This document shows positions 1-8,920 of a stretch of 64,000 nt of DNA, in pieces (the stretch's first letter is position 1; the number at the start of each line of letters is the position of its first letter). Position numbers and translations under genes: made by a program. Below the pieces are notes generated by a model that saw only the letters and a list, made by a program, of their open reading frames with translations, did not search any database and was not told the DNA's origin. The DNA comes from Psychrobacillus sp040274765. Its GTDB lineage: Bacteria > Bacillota > Bacilli > Bacillales_A > Planococcaceae. Where the stretch lies: contig JBEMAY010000003.1 in assembly GCA_040274765.1 (NCBI GenBank), positions 16,652-80,651 on the forward strand, read 5' to 3'.

Positions 1-988
1 CTTTTAATGTACCTAATGTATCGAAGCCCGGAAAGTTTGGAGCGGGAAAGCGATTACCCTCTGCATCTAACCAAATAGAGGAGGGACCTGGTAGTATACG
101 AATTCCATGGTTCTTCCAAATTGGGTTCCAATTTTTAATGCCTTCCGTGTAGTGCCACATTCTATCTTTATTGACTAAACGACCTCCTGCTTTTTCTGTA
201 ATTCCCATCATTCGACCGTCTACATACTCTGGAACCCCAGAAATCATATTGATAGGAGGAGCCCCAAGACGCGTTGGCCAATTTTGCCTTACTAGGTCAA
301 GGTTAGCCCCAATACCTCCACTTGTTACTATGACGGCTTTAGAGTTGTAGGCGAATTTGTCCAACACTTCTCTGGAGCTAGGTTGTCCTCGTTCTACGTT
401 ACTCGGTACTAAAATGGAGCCACTAACTCCAGTGACCGTACCGTTATTGGTTATCAAATGCTCTACTTGATGTCGGGGCTTATAAGTAACTAATCCACCG
501 GAAATAGCTTTTCGCATATGTTTTTCGAAAGGGGAGATAATGGCAGGACCAGTTCCCCACACAATATGGAATCGAGGAACTGAATTGCCGTGTCCTTCTG
601 CTAGATAACCTCCTCGTTCTGCCCATCCAACTACGGGGAAGAATCGAATTCCTTTTTCATGCAGCCAGTCTCTTTTTTCTTCATGGGCAAAACGTACATA
701 AGCCTCTGCCCATTTTTTTGCCCAGTATTCCTCCTCGTTATCTCCATCAAACCCCGCTGTCCCTAACCAGTCCTGCCATGCGAGCTCATAGGAGTCCTTA
801 ATCCCCATCCTTCTTTGCTCAGGAGAATCTACAAGAAATAACCCTCCAAATGACCACCAGGCTTGACCGCCTAGGGAACTTTCCGGTTCTTGATCCAATA
901 ACAAAACTCGCTTTCTTGCATCTACTAGCTCTGCTGTTGCAACGAGTCCTGCTAAGCCGGCTCCTACAACGATTACATCAAAGTCCAT
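1..988 (-). CDS. FAD-binding dehydrogenase (3' end outside window)
   Basis: The reverse strand reads without interruption from an ATG at 988 to the window edge, giving the first 329 residues of a protein whose C-terminus is missing. It begins with a Rossmann dinucleotide-binding segment (GAGLAG at residues 9-14), followed by an LGGQAWWSFGG stretch near residue 40. This fits the large FAD-dependent oxidoreductases related to fumarate reductase and 3-ketosteroid dehydrogenase flavoproteins, annotated simply as FAD-binding dehydrogenase in Bacillales. The substrate cannot be told from the sequence. The gene is divergent from the methyltransferase gene at 1143, with about 150 bp between them for both promoters. 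Confidence 0.85.
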   Translation of the reverse strand, partial: MDFDVIVVGAGLAGLVATAELVDARKRVLLLDQEPESSLGGQAWWSFGGLFLVDSPEQRRMGIKDSYELAWQDWLGTAGFDGDNEEEYWAKKWAEAYVRFAHEEKRDWLHEKGIRFFPVVGWAERGGYLAEGHGNSVPRFHIVWGTGPAIISPFEKHMRKAISGGLVTYKPRHQVEHLITNNGTVTGVSGSILVPSNVERGQPSSREVLDKFAYNSKAVIVTSGGIGANLDLVRQNWPTRLGAPPINMISGVPEYVDGRMMGITEKAGGRLVNKDRMWHYTEGIKNWNPIWKNHGIRILPGPSSIWLDAEGNRFPAPNFPGFDTLGTLK

Positions 989-1142
989 TCGCTTAACCCC
1001 TTTTTAAAAGTATCTAATAGTTCTGAAAATTAATGTCAATTCTTATTATACTTCCTTTTTATGCTAATGAACGATTGGGTTATGATAACGGACTTTAAAA
1101 AGTGCCTCATGTTATAATGAAAATATTATTGGAGGTAATACG

Positions 1143-2102
1143 TTGAAAAATTTAAACGATCATCCGTCATTTATTTATACATTTGCTTATAACGATGCAG
1201 AACGCTCTCTTTGTCATCTAGAGATGCGCTCTTTTTTTGGGTACGATACTGACACGAAAATACTAAAAAGTGATATAAAAATAAATCCTAGCAGAAGCCC
1301 GTTCATGAAGGGAAGAATGGATATATTAGCAGAGGGAGATACTATAGAAGAAATTATTGCTGTTGCCCATCTATTTGGTAAAGAAGGAGAAACCAATAAG
1401 GTGATCTTTCTTAAAATAAATGATAGGCAAGGCGACGATAAGATTGAAAACAAGGAGCGTCTCCAGATTGAACGAGCTATTGGTTCAGAAATGATGGGAG
1501 ATTTTGACCTTCTGCAACCAGATCAATTTTTTGCAGTAGTACCATATCAAAAGCGATGGTATTTTGGTACTTATACAAAGAGCGAGCCCATTTGGTTTAA
1601 TCATATAAAAAAACCAAAAGAATATTCTACGGCTCTTAGTACACGAGTAGCTAGAGCGGTGGCTAATATAGCCGTTCCTCATCCTTCAGGTGTACGAGCA
1701 ATTGACCCGTGCTGTGGAATCGGAACTGTCTTAGTAGAAGCGAGATCTATGGATATCGATATTGTAGGAAGAGATATTAATCCCTTAGTTTGTATAGGGT
1801 CTAGAGAAAATCTAGCTTATTTTGGGCTAACTGGACAGGTAGAGAAGGGTGCTATTCAAGACATAGAGGAAGCCTATGACGTAGCGATTATCGATTTACC
1901 TTATAATCTATATACTCATGCTTCATGGGAGGAACAACTGACTATATTAAAGCACGCGAAAAGAATTGCTAAGCGGGTAGTCATTGTTACAATCGAATCT
2001 ATGGATGATCGGTTAGAATCGATTGGTCTTCATATAAAGGATCGCTGTATTACAACGAAACAACAATTTGAGCGAGAAATTTTAGTTTGCGAGTCAAAGT
2101 AG
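1143..2102 (+). CDS. TRM11-like SAM-dependent RNA methyltransferase
   Basis: This 319-residue protein has a C-terminal Rossmann methyltransferase domain. The SAM-binding motif DPCCGIGT is at residues 188-195, and a DLPY motif at 251-254 stands where the catalytic (D/N)PPY of TRM11/RlmKL-type guanine-N2 or adenine-N6 methyltransferases is expected. The first 170 residues do not show an obvious THUMP domain by eye. RNA is the likely substrate from family knowledge; the exact base is unknown. The start is TTG, placed by the GGAGGT seven bases upstream. The LytTR regulator gene follows 18 bp later, so the two are probably co-transcribed. Confidence 0.8.
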   Translation: MKNLNDHPSFIYTFAYNDAERSLCHLEMRSFFGYDTDTKILKSDIKINPSRSPFMKGRMDILAEGDTIEEIIAVAHLFGKEGETNKVIFLKINDRQGDDKIENKERLQIERAIGSEMMGDFDLLQPDQFFAVVPYQKRWYFGTYTKSEPIWFNHIKKPKEYSTALSTRVARAVANIAVPHPSGVRAIDPCCGIGTVLVEARSMDIDIVGRDINPLVCIGSRENLAYFGLTGQVEKGAIQDIEEAYDVAIIDLPYNLYTHASWEEQLTILKHAKRIAKRVVIVTIESMDDRLESIGLHIKDRCITTKQQFEREILVCESK

Positions 2103-2120
2103 TGAAAGGGGGAGAAAAGG

Positions 2121-2765
2121 ATGCATGAGCTCTCTTTAGGTGGACTCTTAGATGTAGTTGGCCAGTTGTTTTCGGACGAAATATCCATAGCCGTTTCAGA
2201 CAAAGAAAAGTATATATATTATAGACCAAGCACCCGCATTGATTTAAAGATAAAACCTGGTGATCCTATAAAGGAAGGAACTTTAGCGTATAAAGCGCTA
2301 CATAGTAACCAAAAGGTCTCTGAATTTATCAATCGAGAAATGTTTGGGATTCCTTATCATGGGATGGCTGTACCCTTGCAGCACAACGGTGAGGTAGAAG
2401 GAACTGTTTTAGCCATCTATCCTGCTCTAACGGATGGAAAATCAGTTATTACAGTCAAAACACTAGATGGCTGGATGCCTGTTCCCTTTTCAGATGTAAT
2501 CTATTTGGAAGCAAGAGATCGAAAAACGAGAATCGTGACTAAAAATTTTACTGGTACACATGCTGGTTCACTACAGGATTTTGAATATAGACTACCAAGA
2601 GAATCTTTTATACGATGCCATCGTTCTTTTATTGTCAATGTACATCAGATTAAGGAAATATACCCGGATACTCATTCTACGTTTGTTTTAGCTATGCATT
2701 CCGGAGAAAAGGTGTCGGTTAGTCAGTCTTATTCTAGCTATTTTAGGAAGTTATTGGGTTTTTAA
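2121..2765 (+). CDS. LytTR-family transcriptional regulator
   Basis: This 214-residue protein has a C-terminal LytTR DNA-binding domain (about residues 110-214) with the typical FIRCHRSFIVN segment. The N-terminal 100 residues are not a CheY-like receiver domain; they look like a small sensory domain of the kind found before LytTR in Bacillales one-component regulators. It follows the methyltransferase gene closely and stands immediately upstream of the acetyl-CoA hydrolase/CoA-transferase gene (223 bp gap), so it may control that gene; this is inference from position. No pair of LytTR direct repeats stood out in the gap. Confidence 0.82.
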   Translation: MHELSLGGLLDVVGQLFSDEISIAVSDKEKYIYYRPSTRIDLKIKPGDPIKEGTLAYKALHSNQKVSEFINREMFGIPYHGMAVPLQHNGEVEGTVLAIYPALTDGKSVITVKTLDGWMPVPFSDVIYLEARDRKTRIVTKNFTGTHAGSLQDFEYRLPRESFIRCHRSFIVNVHQIKEIYPDTHSTFVLAMHSGEKVSVSQSYSSYFRKLLGF

Positions 2766-2988
2766 AAAGAAAGCATGGATAAGGGGGTAATCTCTTTTTA
2801 TTCAAGCTTTTTTTATTTATTCCTTTTTTTGAGACAGCAAAATATGAATTTTTTTAAAATCTATTCTGTTTTAGTCCTTATTTTTTCTGCTTTATCCAAT
2901 ATATAAGTGTCTTTGACTGTTTTTATCAAATTTGTGACGATACGAAGTAAAATAATTAGACAAGGCAACTAATGAGGGGGATGTCTGT

Positions 2989-4506
2989 ATGTTAAAAGAC
3001 CTTAATCGTATTAAAAATACTAAATTACATAGCTTAATAGTAAGCGCAGAAGAGGCTGCTTCCTGGATTCAAGACGGAATGACGTTAGGATTAAGCGGAT
3101 TTACACGTGCGGGTGATGCGAAAGCGGTGCCATTAGCATTAGTAGATAGAGCTAAGAAAGATACTTTTAAAGTTAACGTATTTACAGGAGCTTCAGTAGG
3201 CTCTGATATAGATAAGCTTCTATCAGAAGCAGGAATTATTAATAAACGCTTACCATTCCAGGCGGATGCAACTATGAGAAAGCATATCAATGCAGGTGAT
3301 CATCTATTCGTTGACCAACACTTATCTCATACATCCGAATTAATTCGTAACGGGGTTCTACCTACAATTGACTTCGCTATTGTGGAAGCGGTTTCAATCA
3401 CAGAGGATGGAATGATTATACCAACTACTTCAGTTGGTAACTCTGCAACCTTTGTTACTCATGCAAATAACATAATTATTGAAATAAACTTAGAGCAACT
3501 TGAGGAGTTCGAAGGCTTACATGATGTTTATGAGCCAGTCGCGCAAGGAGACAATAGACAACCAATCCCTGTAACCTCCGTAGGTGAACGAATTGGTACG
3601 ATTGGTATTCCATTTGATGCATCTAAAGTTAAAGGTATCGTTTTTACTAAGTATTTAGATTCTCCATCTACAATTGTTCCTCCGGATGAGGAAACAAAGG
3701 AAATGGCAGATCACTTAATCTCTTTCTTACGTGAAGAAGTAAAAGCTGGAAGATTAACAGAAAAGCTAGCGCCTATTCAAGCTGGTATTGGCTCTGTTGC
3801 TAATGCTGTATTACACGGAATGATTGATTCAGAATTTGAGAACCTTGAGGTGTACTCCGAAGTATTGCAAGACTCAGTTTTTGATCTGATTGATGCAGGA
3901 AAGGTCGACTTTGCATCTGGATGTTCGATTACACTATCAGAAGAAAAGATGAACCAAGTATTCGGTAACTTCGATCAATATCGTGAAAAGCTTGTCCTAA
4001 GACCACAGGAGATTACCAATCATCCGGAAATAATCCGTCGTCTCGGACTAATCTCTATTAACACAGCGTTAGAGTTTGATATATACGGAAATGTAAACTC
4101 TACTCACGTATGTGGTACAAAGATGATGAATGGTATCGGAGGTTCTGGAGACTTTGCACGTAATGCCAAATTAGCTATTTTTGTAACAAAGTCAATTGCT
4201 AAAGGCGGAAATATCTCTAGTATCGTTCCATTTGTTTCACACGTGGATCATACCGAGCATGACGTGGATGTAGTAGTGACAGAGCAAGGGTATGCGGATT
4301 TACGCGGTTTAGCACCTCGAGAGCGAGCATCTTTAATTATTAATAACTGTGTGCATCCAATGTATCGAGACCAGCTAAGCAGTTATTTCGTGGAGGCGCT
4401 TACGAGAGGCGGACAAACTCCTCATGTATTAGAGAAAGCATTCTCTTTCCATACGAAATTTGCTGAAACTGGAACTATGCTAGATAAAGAAGAATCATTA
4501 GCTTAA
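2989..4506 (+). CDS. Acetyl-CoA hydrolase / succinate-acetate CoA-transferase
   Basis: This 505-residue member of the Ach1/CatI/AarC family moves CoA between acetyl-CoA and acids such as succinate, or hydrolyses acetyl-CoA. The catalytic glutamate is expected at E291 in the YSEVLQDS segment, and the C-terminal half carries the CoA-binding motif GIGGSGDFARNA. Length is normal for the family. The start ATG has a GAGGGGG ribosome binding site. It is a single-gene unit, closed by the terminator at 4517. Which acid acts as CoA acceptor cannot be decided; a role in acetate and acyl-CoA balance is inferred. Confidence 0.9.
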   Translation: MLKDLNRIKNTKLHSLIVSAEEAASWIQDGMTLGLSGFTRAGDAKAVPLALVDRAKKDTFKVNVFTGASVGSDIDKLLSEAGIINKRLPFQADATMRKHINAGDHLFVDQHLSHTSELIRNGVLPTIDFAIVEAVSITEDGMIIPTTSVGNSATFVTHANNIIIEINLEQLEEFEGLHDVYEPVAQGDNRQPIPVTSVGERIGTIGIPFDASKVKGIVFTKYLDSPSTIVPPDEETKEMADHLISFLREEVKAGRLTEKLAPIQAGIGSVANAVLHGMIDSEFENLEVYSEVLQDSVFDLIDAGKVDFASGCSITLSEEKMNQVFGNFDQYREKLVLRPQEITNHPEIIRRLGLISINTALEFDIYGNVNSTHVCGTKMMNGIGGSGDFARNAKLAIFVTKSIAKGGNISSIVPFVSHVDHTEHDVDVVVTEQGYADLRGLAPRERASLIINNCVHPMYRDQLSSYFVEALTRGGQTPHVLEKAFSFHTKFAETGTMLDKEESLA

Positions 4507-4516
4507 CATCAATTAA

Positions 4517-4549
4517 CCCCGTATCCTTCTATAAGGTACGGGGTTTTAA
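4517..4549 (+). terminator. Rho-independent terminator after the CoA-transferase gene
   Basis: The arms CCCCGTA-T-CCTT and AAGGTACGGGG pair over 11 bp with one bulged T, followed by TTTT. It lies 11 bases after the stop codon. Confidence 0.85.
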
Positions 4550-4576
4550 ATATATATCAAAAATATTAGGGTAATA

Positions 4577-4721
4577 ACAGGCGATTACGCTTTTCTAGAT
4601 GTCTAGCTCCATCGCCTTGCCCCTCGGGGTCAAATGGATAAAAGCTCCGGTGGCTGAGGAGCTGCCTCCTCGCTTTTTTCCATTTGCCTGTCGGGGCAGA
4701 GACAGGCGATTCCGCTTTTTT
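4577..4721. repeat. Dispersed palindromic repeat, copy 1
   Basis: This copy of a roughly 125 bp palindromic element lies between the convergent CoA-transferase and yitT genes. An outer stem ATCGCC/GGCGAT encloses a TTGCCCC/GGGGCAG arm, a CAAATGGA/TCCATTTG arm and an apical hairpin GAGGAG-CTGC-CTCCTC. The pieces ACAGGCGATTACGCTTTTC (4577) and ACAGGCGATTCCGCTTTTT (4702) flank it as near-direct repeats, as if the tail of a second copy had been left at the 5' end. Related copies are at 48469-49094 and 54985-55107. It encodes nothing recognisable. Confidence 0.9.
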
Positions 4722-4722
4722 G

Positions 4723-5619
4723 TTAATGAATGTCTTTTTTCTTAAATCTGCCGCCTTGTACTTCGGCTATGTTGCCTACTGCTAAAAAGGCGTGTGAATC
4801 TATCTCTTCCACAATAGATTTTAGCTTGGCTTCTTCTAATCGAGTAACCACTGTAAAGATTACCTTCTTACTATCTCCTGTATAGGCACCTTCGCCATGA
4901 AGATATGTTACTCCGCGACCAAGACGGTCCATTACTGTATCTCCAATGATTTCTACTTTATCACTAATGATAAAGACGGATTTAGATTCGTCTAAACCTT
5001 GAATAACAATATCAATTGTTTTAAATGCAACAAAGTAAGCCAAGAAAGAATACATGGCTTGCTCCCACGTGAAGACGAAACCGGCAACAGAGAATATGAC
5101 TAGATTTATAATCATAATAATCTCACCAACTGAAAAAGGTAATGCTTTATTAAAAAGAATAGCTAAGATTTCAGATCCGTCCAATGACCCTCCGTGCCGA
5201 ATAACTAATCCTACTCCGACTCCAAGAACGATACCTCCAAATACAGTAGACAGGAGTAGATCCTTTGTAAAAGCATCAATATGGTGCAAATAAGATGTAC
5301 AGATTGACAAAACGGTAATGCCAAAAAGAGTGGATAGGGCAAAGGTTTTTCCGATTTGCTTATATCCTAGGAAAAAGAAAGGGATGTTTAGTATGAAGAT
5401 AAAAATTCCTAATCTCACTCCCGTTAAATGTGAAATAATGATAGAAACTCCAACTACTCCACCATCGAGAATTTGATTGGGAACTAAGAAAAGTTCTAGA
5501 CCGACTGCCATCAGGATAGCTCCGATAGCTATCATGATCATACGTCCAGCAACAACTTTTTTGGGGGTTCTTCTGTGAGGTATTTTTACTTTTGCTAGCT
5601 CAATCGCTATATCACTCAA
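4723..5619 (-). CDS. YitT-family membrane protein (DUF161/DUF2179)
   Basis: This is a multi-pass membrane protein of the YitT family. About five hydrophobic segments, including an LGVGVGLVIRHGGSLDGSEI signature, precede a soluble C-terminal DUF2179 domain of about 80 residues (HGEGAYTG segment). The function of the family is not established. A longer reading frame begins with TTG at 5679 but has no ribosome binding site. The TTG at 5619 sits six bases after a clear AGGAG, giving 298 residues, close to the usual family length, so it was chosen. It is convergent with the CoA-transferase gene, with repeat copy 1 between them. Confidence 0.85.
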   Translation of the reverse strand: MSDIAIELAKVKIPHRRTPKKVVAGRMIMIAIGAILMAVGLELFLVPNQILDGGVVGVSIIISHLTGVRLGIFIFILNIPFFFLGYKQIGKTFALSTLFGITVLSICTSYLHHIDAFTKDLLLSTVFGGIVLGVGVGLVIRHGGSLDGSEILAILFNKALPFSVGEIIMIINLVIFSVAGFVFTWEQAMYSFLAYFVAFKTIDIVIQGLDESKSVFIISDKVEIIGDTVMDRLGRGVTYLHGEGAYTGDSKKVIFTVVTRLEEAKLKSIVEEIDSHAFLAVGNIAEVQGGRFKKKDIH

Positions 5620-6040
5620 TTTAATCTCCTCTTTTCTAAAAAATGGCCATTCTTCTATTTTATAAAAAAATTTTAACAATTAAAAGAGTATTGCAATATA
5701 TTAATAAAATTATCTAAAAATTGTTAGGGAAGTTATAAGTGGATGTTTTCCTTGAAGCTTACAGATGCAAAAAAATCTCTTGGATGGAGATAATTAATCT
5801 TTTTCAATATTACTCCGAACTATAAATTAGTATTTTAATAAAGAAACCAATTATTAAATCTATCTATTATATAATTTGAATATTCATTATAGTCTGTTAA
5901 TATTGTTTTAAGACAAAGTTTAATTTGAGGAGGGAGGCAAGATTCTTTTCCAGAAAAATAAGTGAAGTTGTAAGCGCATACATTGATGTGCTCTTACATA
6001 TTATTTAAATGCGAAAAAAATAGAAGGGGAGGAATAGAAG
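5620..6040. other. Intergenic region between yitT and the aldehyde dehydrogenase gene
   Basis: This AT-rich divergent spacer should hold promoters for both neighbours, though no convincing -35/-10 pair stood out. A GAGGAGGGAGG tract near 5927-5938 resembles a strong ribosome binding site but no start codon or credible frame follows it. A candidate CcpA site lies at 5969-5982. Confidence 0.4.
5969..5982. promoter_or_regulatory. Candidate cre (CcpA) site
   Basis: TGTAAGCGCATACA matches the catabolite-responsive element consensus TGWAARCGYTWNCW at 13 of 14 positions. It lies about 60 bp before the aldehyde dehydrogenase start, where CcpA binding would repress in glucose. It also forms the 5' arm of an imperfect inverted repeat with GTGCTCTTAC at 5988-5997. 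Confidence 0.45.
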
Positions 6041-7561
6041 ATGGTTTATGCATTTCCTAATACTGAAGGGGCAAAGGTTTCTTTTAAGGACAAGTATGAT
6101 AATTATATTAACGGAGAGTGGACACCTCCCGTAAATGGGCAGTACTTTGAGAATGTCACACCGGTGACAGGAAAGGTTTTTACCCAGGTTGCTCGTTCTA
6201 CTTCAGAGGATATTGAATTGGCATTGGATGCTGCTCATGCGGCCAAGGAAGCTTGGGGATTAACGTCTGTAACTGAGCGATCAAATATTTTAAACAAAAT
6301 TGCTAATCGTTTAGAAGAAAATTTAGAGATGTTGGCTATCGCAGAGACTTGGGACAACGGTAAAGCGGTACGAGAGACCTTAAATGCTGATTTACCTTTA
6401 GCCATTGATCATTTTCGTTATTTTGCTGGTGCGATTAGAGCGCAGGAAGGCAAACTGAGCCAAATAGACAATGATACGGTTGCTTATCATTTCCATGAAC
6501 CTCTTGGGGTGGTAGGACAAATTATCCCGTGGAATTTCCCTATCCTAATGGCAGTATGGAAGCTAGCCCCAGCCTTAGCAGCCGGCAATTGTGTCGTGCT
6601 AAAACCAGCAGAGCAAACGCCAGCCTCTATATTGGTGCTCATGGAGTTAATTGAAGACTTACTACCACCAGGTGTAGTGAATATCGTAAATGGATTTGGC
6701 TTAGAAGCTGGTAAACCTTTAGCCTCTAGTCCTAGAATTAGTAAAATTGCCTTTACTGGAGAAACTACAACTGGCCGTTTAATCATGCAGTATGCCTCTC
6801 AAAATCTTATTCCAGTAACACTAGAGCTTGGTGGGAAATCACCGAATATCTTCTTTGAAGACATCATGGATGAAGATGATGCATTTTTAGATAAAGCGAT
6901 AGAAGGCTTTGTATTGTTCGCTCTAAACCAAGGCGAGGTATGTACATGCCCTTCTAGAGTACTAATTCAAGAGTCTATTTATGATAAGTTTATGGAACGA
7001 GTAATTGCTCGAGTAGAGTCTATTAATATAGGAAATCCTTTAGACCCTAATGTAATGATGGGAGCACAGGCCTCCACAGAGCAAATGGAGAAAATTCTAT
7101 CCTACTTGGATATTGGAAAACAAGAGGGAGCAGAGTGCCTAATCGGTGGTGAACGGAATACATTAGAAGGTGAATTGGCAGAAGGCTACTACATTAAGCC
7201 GACTGTCTTTAAGGGTCATAACAAAATGCGTATATTCCAGGAAGAAATTTTTGGTCCGGTGGTGTCGGTTACCACATTTAAGACGAAAGAAGAGGCGCTG
7301 GAAATTGCAAATGATACATTATACGGCTTAGGTTCTGGAATATGGACCCGCAATATGAATACCGCGTATCGTTTTGGACGTGCTATTCAAGCAGGGCGTG
7401 TATGGACAAATTGCTATCATCAGTACCCAGCACATGCTGCATTCGGAGGCTATAAAATGTCTGGAATAGGTAGAGAGAATCACCTGATGATGCTCAGCCA
7501 CTATCAACAAACCAAAAACCTATTAGTAAGCTATAGTGAAAATAAATTAGGGTTCTTTTAA
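6041..7561 (+). CDS. NAD-dependent aldehyde dehydrogenase (acetaldehyde type)
   Basis: This 506-residue member of the ALDH superfamily resembles acetaldehyde dehydrogenase II (AcoD/ExaC) and oxidises aldehydes to acids with NAD(P)+. The general base is E262 in LELGGKSPN and the nucleophile is C301 in GEVCTCPSR; the NAD-binding IIPWNFP segment is near residue 162. A GGGGAGG ribosome binding site precedes the ATG. The DUF779 gene begins 22 bp downstream, an association seen for this ALDH class in many bacteria. A candidate cre box upstream suggests carbon catabolite control. With the CoA-transferase nearby it points to two-carbon metabolism, which is inference. Confidence 0.92.
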   Translation: MVYAFPNTEGAKVSFKDKYDNYINGEWTPPVNGQYFENVTPVTGKVFTQVARSTSEDIELALDAAHAAKEAWGLTSVTERSNILNKIANRLEENLEMLAIAETWDNGKAVRETLNADLPLAIDHFRYFAGAIRAQEGKLSQIDNDTVAYHFHEPLGVVGQIIPWNFPILMAVWKLAPALAAGNCVVLKPAEQTPASILVLMELIEDLLPPGVVNIVNGFGLEAGKPLASSPRISKIAFTGETTTGRLIMQYASQNLIPVTLELGGKSPNIFFEDIMDEDDAFLDKAIEGFVLFALNQGEVCTCPSRVLIQESIYDKFMERVIARVESINIGNPLDPNVMMGAQASTEQMEKILSYLDIGKQEGAECLIGGERNTLEGELAEGYYIKPTVFKGHNKMRIFQEEIFGPVVSVTTFKTKEEALEIANDTLYGLGSGIWTRNMNTAYRFGRAIQAGRVWTNCYHQYPAHAAFGGYKMSGIGRENHLMMLSHYQQTKNLLVSYSENKLGFF

Positions 7562-7583
7562 GTAACAGAGAGGAAGGGTATAG

Positions 7584-7937
7584 ATGGTCGAAAGGGTCAT
7601 CGCTACAGATGCTTCACTAGAGCTAATCGAGCAATTGAAAATTAAGCACGGTCCCCTAATGTTTCATCAATCAGGAGGGTGTTGTGACGGTTCCTCTCCT
7701 ATGTGCTATCCAAGTGGAGAGCTAATGGTTGGAGACCAGGACGTACTCCTAGGGTACATTGGGGATGCTCCGTTCTACATGCATAAGAATCAGTTTGAAT
7801 ACTGGAAGCATACTCAGCTAATCATTGATGTGGTCGAGGGAAGAGGAGGAATGTTTTCGCTAGAAGGAGTCGAGGGCAAGCGATTCCTTACAAGATCTCG
7901 GGCATTTACCCCTGAAGAAAACAGTCAGCTTAGTTAG
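7584..7937 (+). CDS. DUF779 family protein
   Basis: This 117-residue soluble protein carries a conserved cysteine cluster, GGCCDGSSPMCYP, at about residues 31-43, typical of DUF779. The biochemical function is unknown; family members are often encoded next to aldehyde dehydrogenases, as here. The cysteines could bind a metal, but this is only a guess. The ATG has a GAGGAAGGG ribosome binding site and follows the dehydrogenase stop by 22 bp, so the genes form an operon. Confidence 0.85.
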   Translation: MVERVIATDASLELIEQLKIKHGPLMFHQSGGCCDGSSPMCYPSGELMVGDQDVLLGYIGDAPFYMHKNQFEYWKHTQLIIDVVEGRGGMFSLEGVEGKRFLTRSRAFTPEENSQLS

Positions 7938-7958
7938 CAGGTTGGAATAATTTAGATT

Positions 7959-7995
7959 AAGCACAGGAATGGTATCCCTTTTCTGTGCTTATTTC
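7959..7995 (+). terminator. Terminator-like hairpin after the DUF779 gene
   Basis: AAGCACAG and CTGTGCTT pair around a 16-base loop, followed by ATTT only. The weak T tract makes termination uncertain. Confidence 0.5.
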
Positions 7996-8136
7996 AGTTG
8001 GTTAAAAAAGTTCGCAAGGGCTGTCTTTGCTTAGTGTTGAATAGCCATTAGTCCTCCCAAGAGTGTACATTGTTTCATTCTTAAAATAAATTAAGCTATA
8101 CTTACTTTAGAAAAAACAACGAAAGAAGGAATACGA

Positions 8137-8868
8137 ATGGTTAAAGAACTATTACGAGCACATGCTTCTGTTAGAAAATATAAAGACTATAAGTTGCCGA
8201 GAGAAGAAGTAGTTGAGCTTATCGAAACAGCACAGCATGCAGCTAGTTCCCACTTTGTACAAGCGTACAGTGTTATCTGGGTTTCTGATGAAGAGAAAAG
8301 AGAAGAATTAGGTAGACTATCCAAAAATCCTACTCAGTTTGCTACTGCAGGAGCAGCTCTCTTAATGTGTGCAGACTTCAACCGATTACAAGCCGCTGGT
8401 AAAATTCAAGAAAAAGAAATAACCATTGATACGGTTGAAAATGTAATTGTAGGAACAGTAGACGTTGCCCTGTTCGCTCAAAATCTTGTTATTGCAGCGG
8501 AAGACAAGGGCTATGGGATCTGCTACATAGGTGGGGTTAGAAACGCATTAGAGGAAATCAGTGCTTTGTTTAATCTACCAGAAGGGGTATTTCCACTTTT
8601 TGCGGTAACATTAGGGGTGCCTGACCAACAAAATGAAGTGAAGCCACGTTTACCAGTGGAGGCTATTCTTCATGAAAATAATTATAACTCTGATAAGTAC
8701 GAAGAGCTGTTGAAAGAATATGATGAAACGATGAAGGAGTATTACTTGAGTCGGGGATCTAACCAAAAAGTGTCTACTTGGACAAGCCAAATGGCGGACT
8801 TCTTAGAAAGTCCTCGGAGACTTCATTTAAGAGATTTCTTAGCAAGTAAAGGATTTAACTTAAAATAA
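8137..8868 (+). CDS. NADPH-dependent FMN nitroreductase (NfsA/NfrA type)
   Basis: This 243-residue flavin reductase of the NfsA/FRP group opens with HASVRKYKDYKLP, the typical FMN-binding segment of nitroreductases, and carries GYGICYIGGVRN near residue 130. Family members reduce flavins, quinones or nitro compounds with NAD(P)H; B. subtilis NfrA is a relative involved in disulfide and thiol stress. The ATG has a GAAGGA ribosome binding site. It is a single-gene unit, ended by the bidirectional hairpin at 8876. Confidence 0.88.
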   Translation: MVKELLRAHASVRKYKDYKLPREEVVELIETAQHAASSHFVQAYSVIWVSDEEKREELGRLSKNPTQFATAGAALLMCADFNRLQAAGKIQEKEITIDTVENVIVGTVDVALFAQNLVIAAEDKGYGICYIGGVRNALEEISALFNLPEGVFPLFAVTLGVPDQQNEVKPRLPVEAILHENNYNSDKYEELLKEYDETMKEYYLSRGSNQKVSTWTSQMADFLESPRRLHLRDFLASKGFNLK

Positions 8869-8875
8869 GTGAAAT

Positions 8876-8914
8876 AAAAAGAGGGTTCCGTCATTTATTC
8901 GGGACCCTCTTTTT
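8876..8914. terminator. Bidirectional terminator
   Basis: AAAGAGGGT-CCCG pairs with CGGGACCCTCTTT, flanked by A and T tracts on the two sides. It serves the nitroreductase gene from the left and the CAP-domain gene from the right. Confidence 0.88.
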
Positions 8915-8920
8915 AGCTAT

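Noticed and set aside
5927..5938. Strong GAGGAGGGAGG box as a sign of a small gene before the aldehyde dehydrogenase
   Set aside because: No ATG, GTG or TTG with a credible frame follows at a suitable distance.
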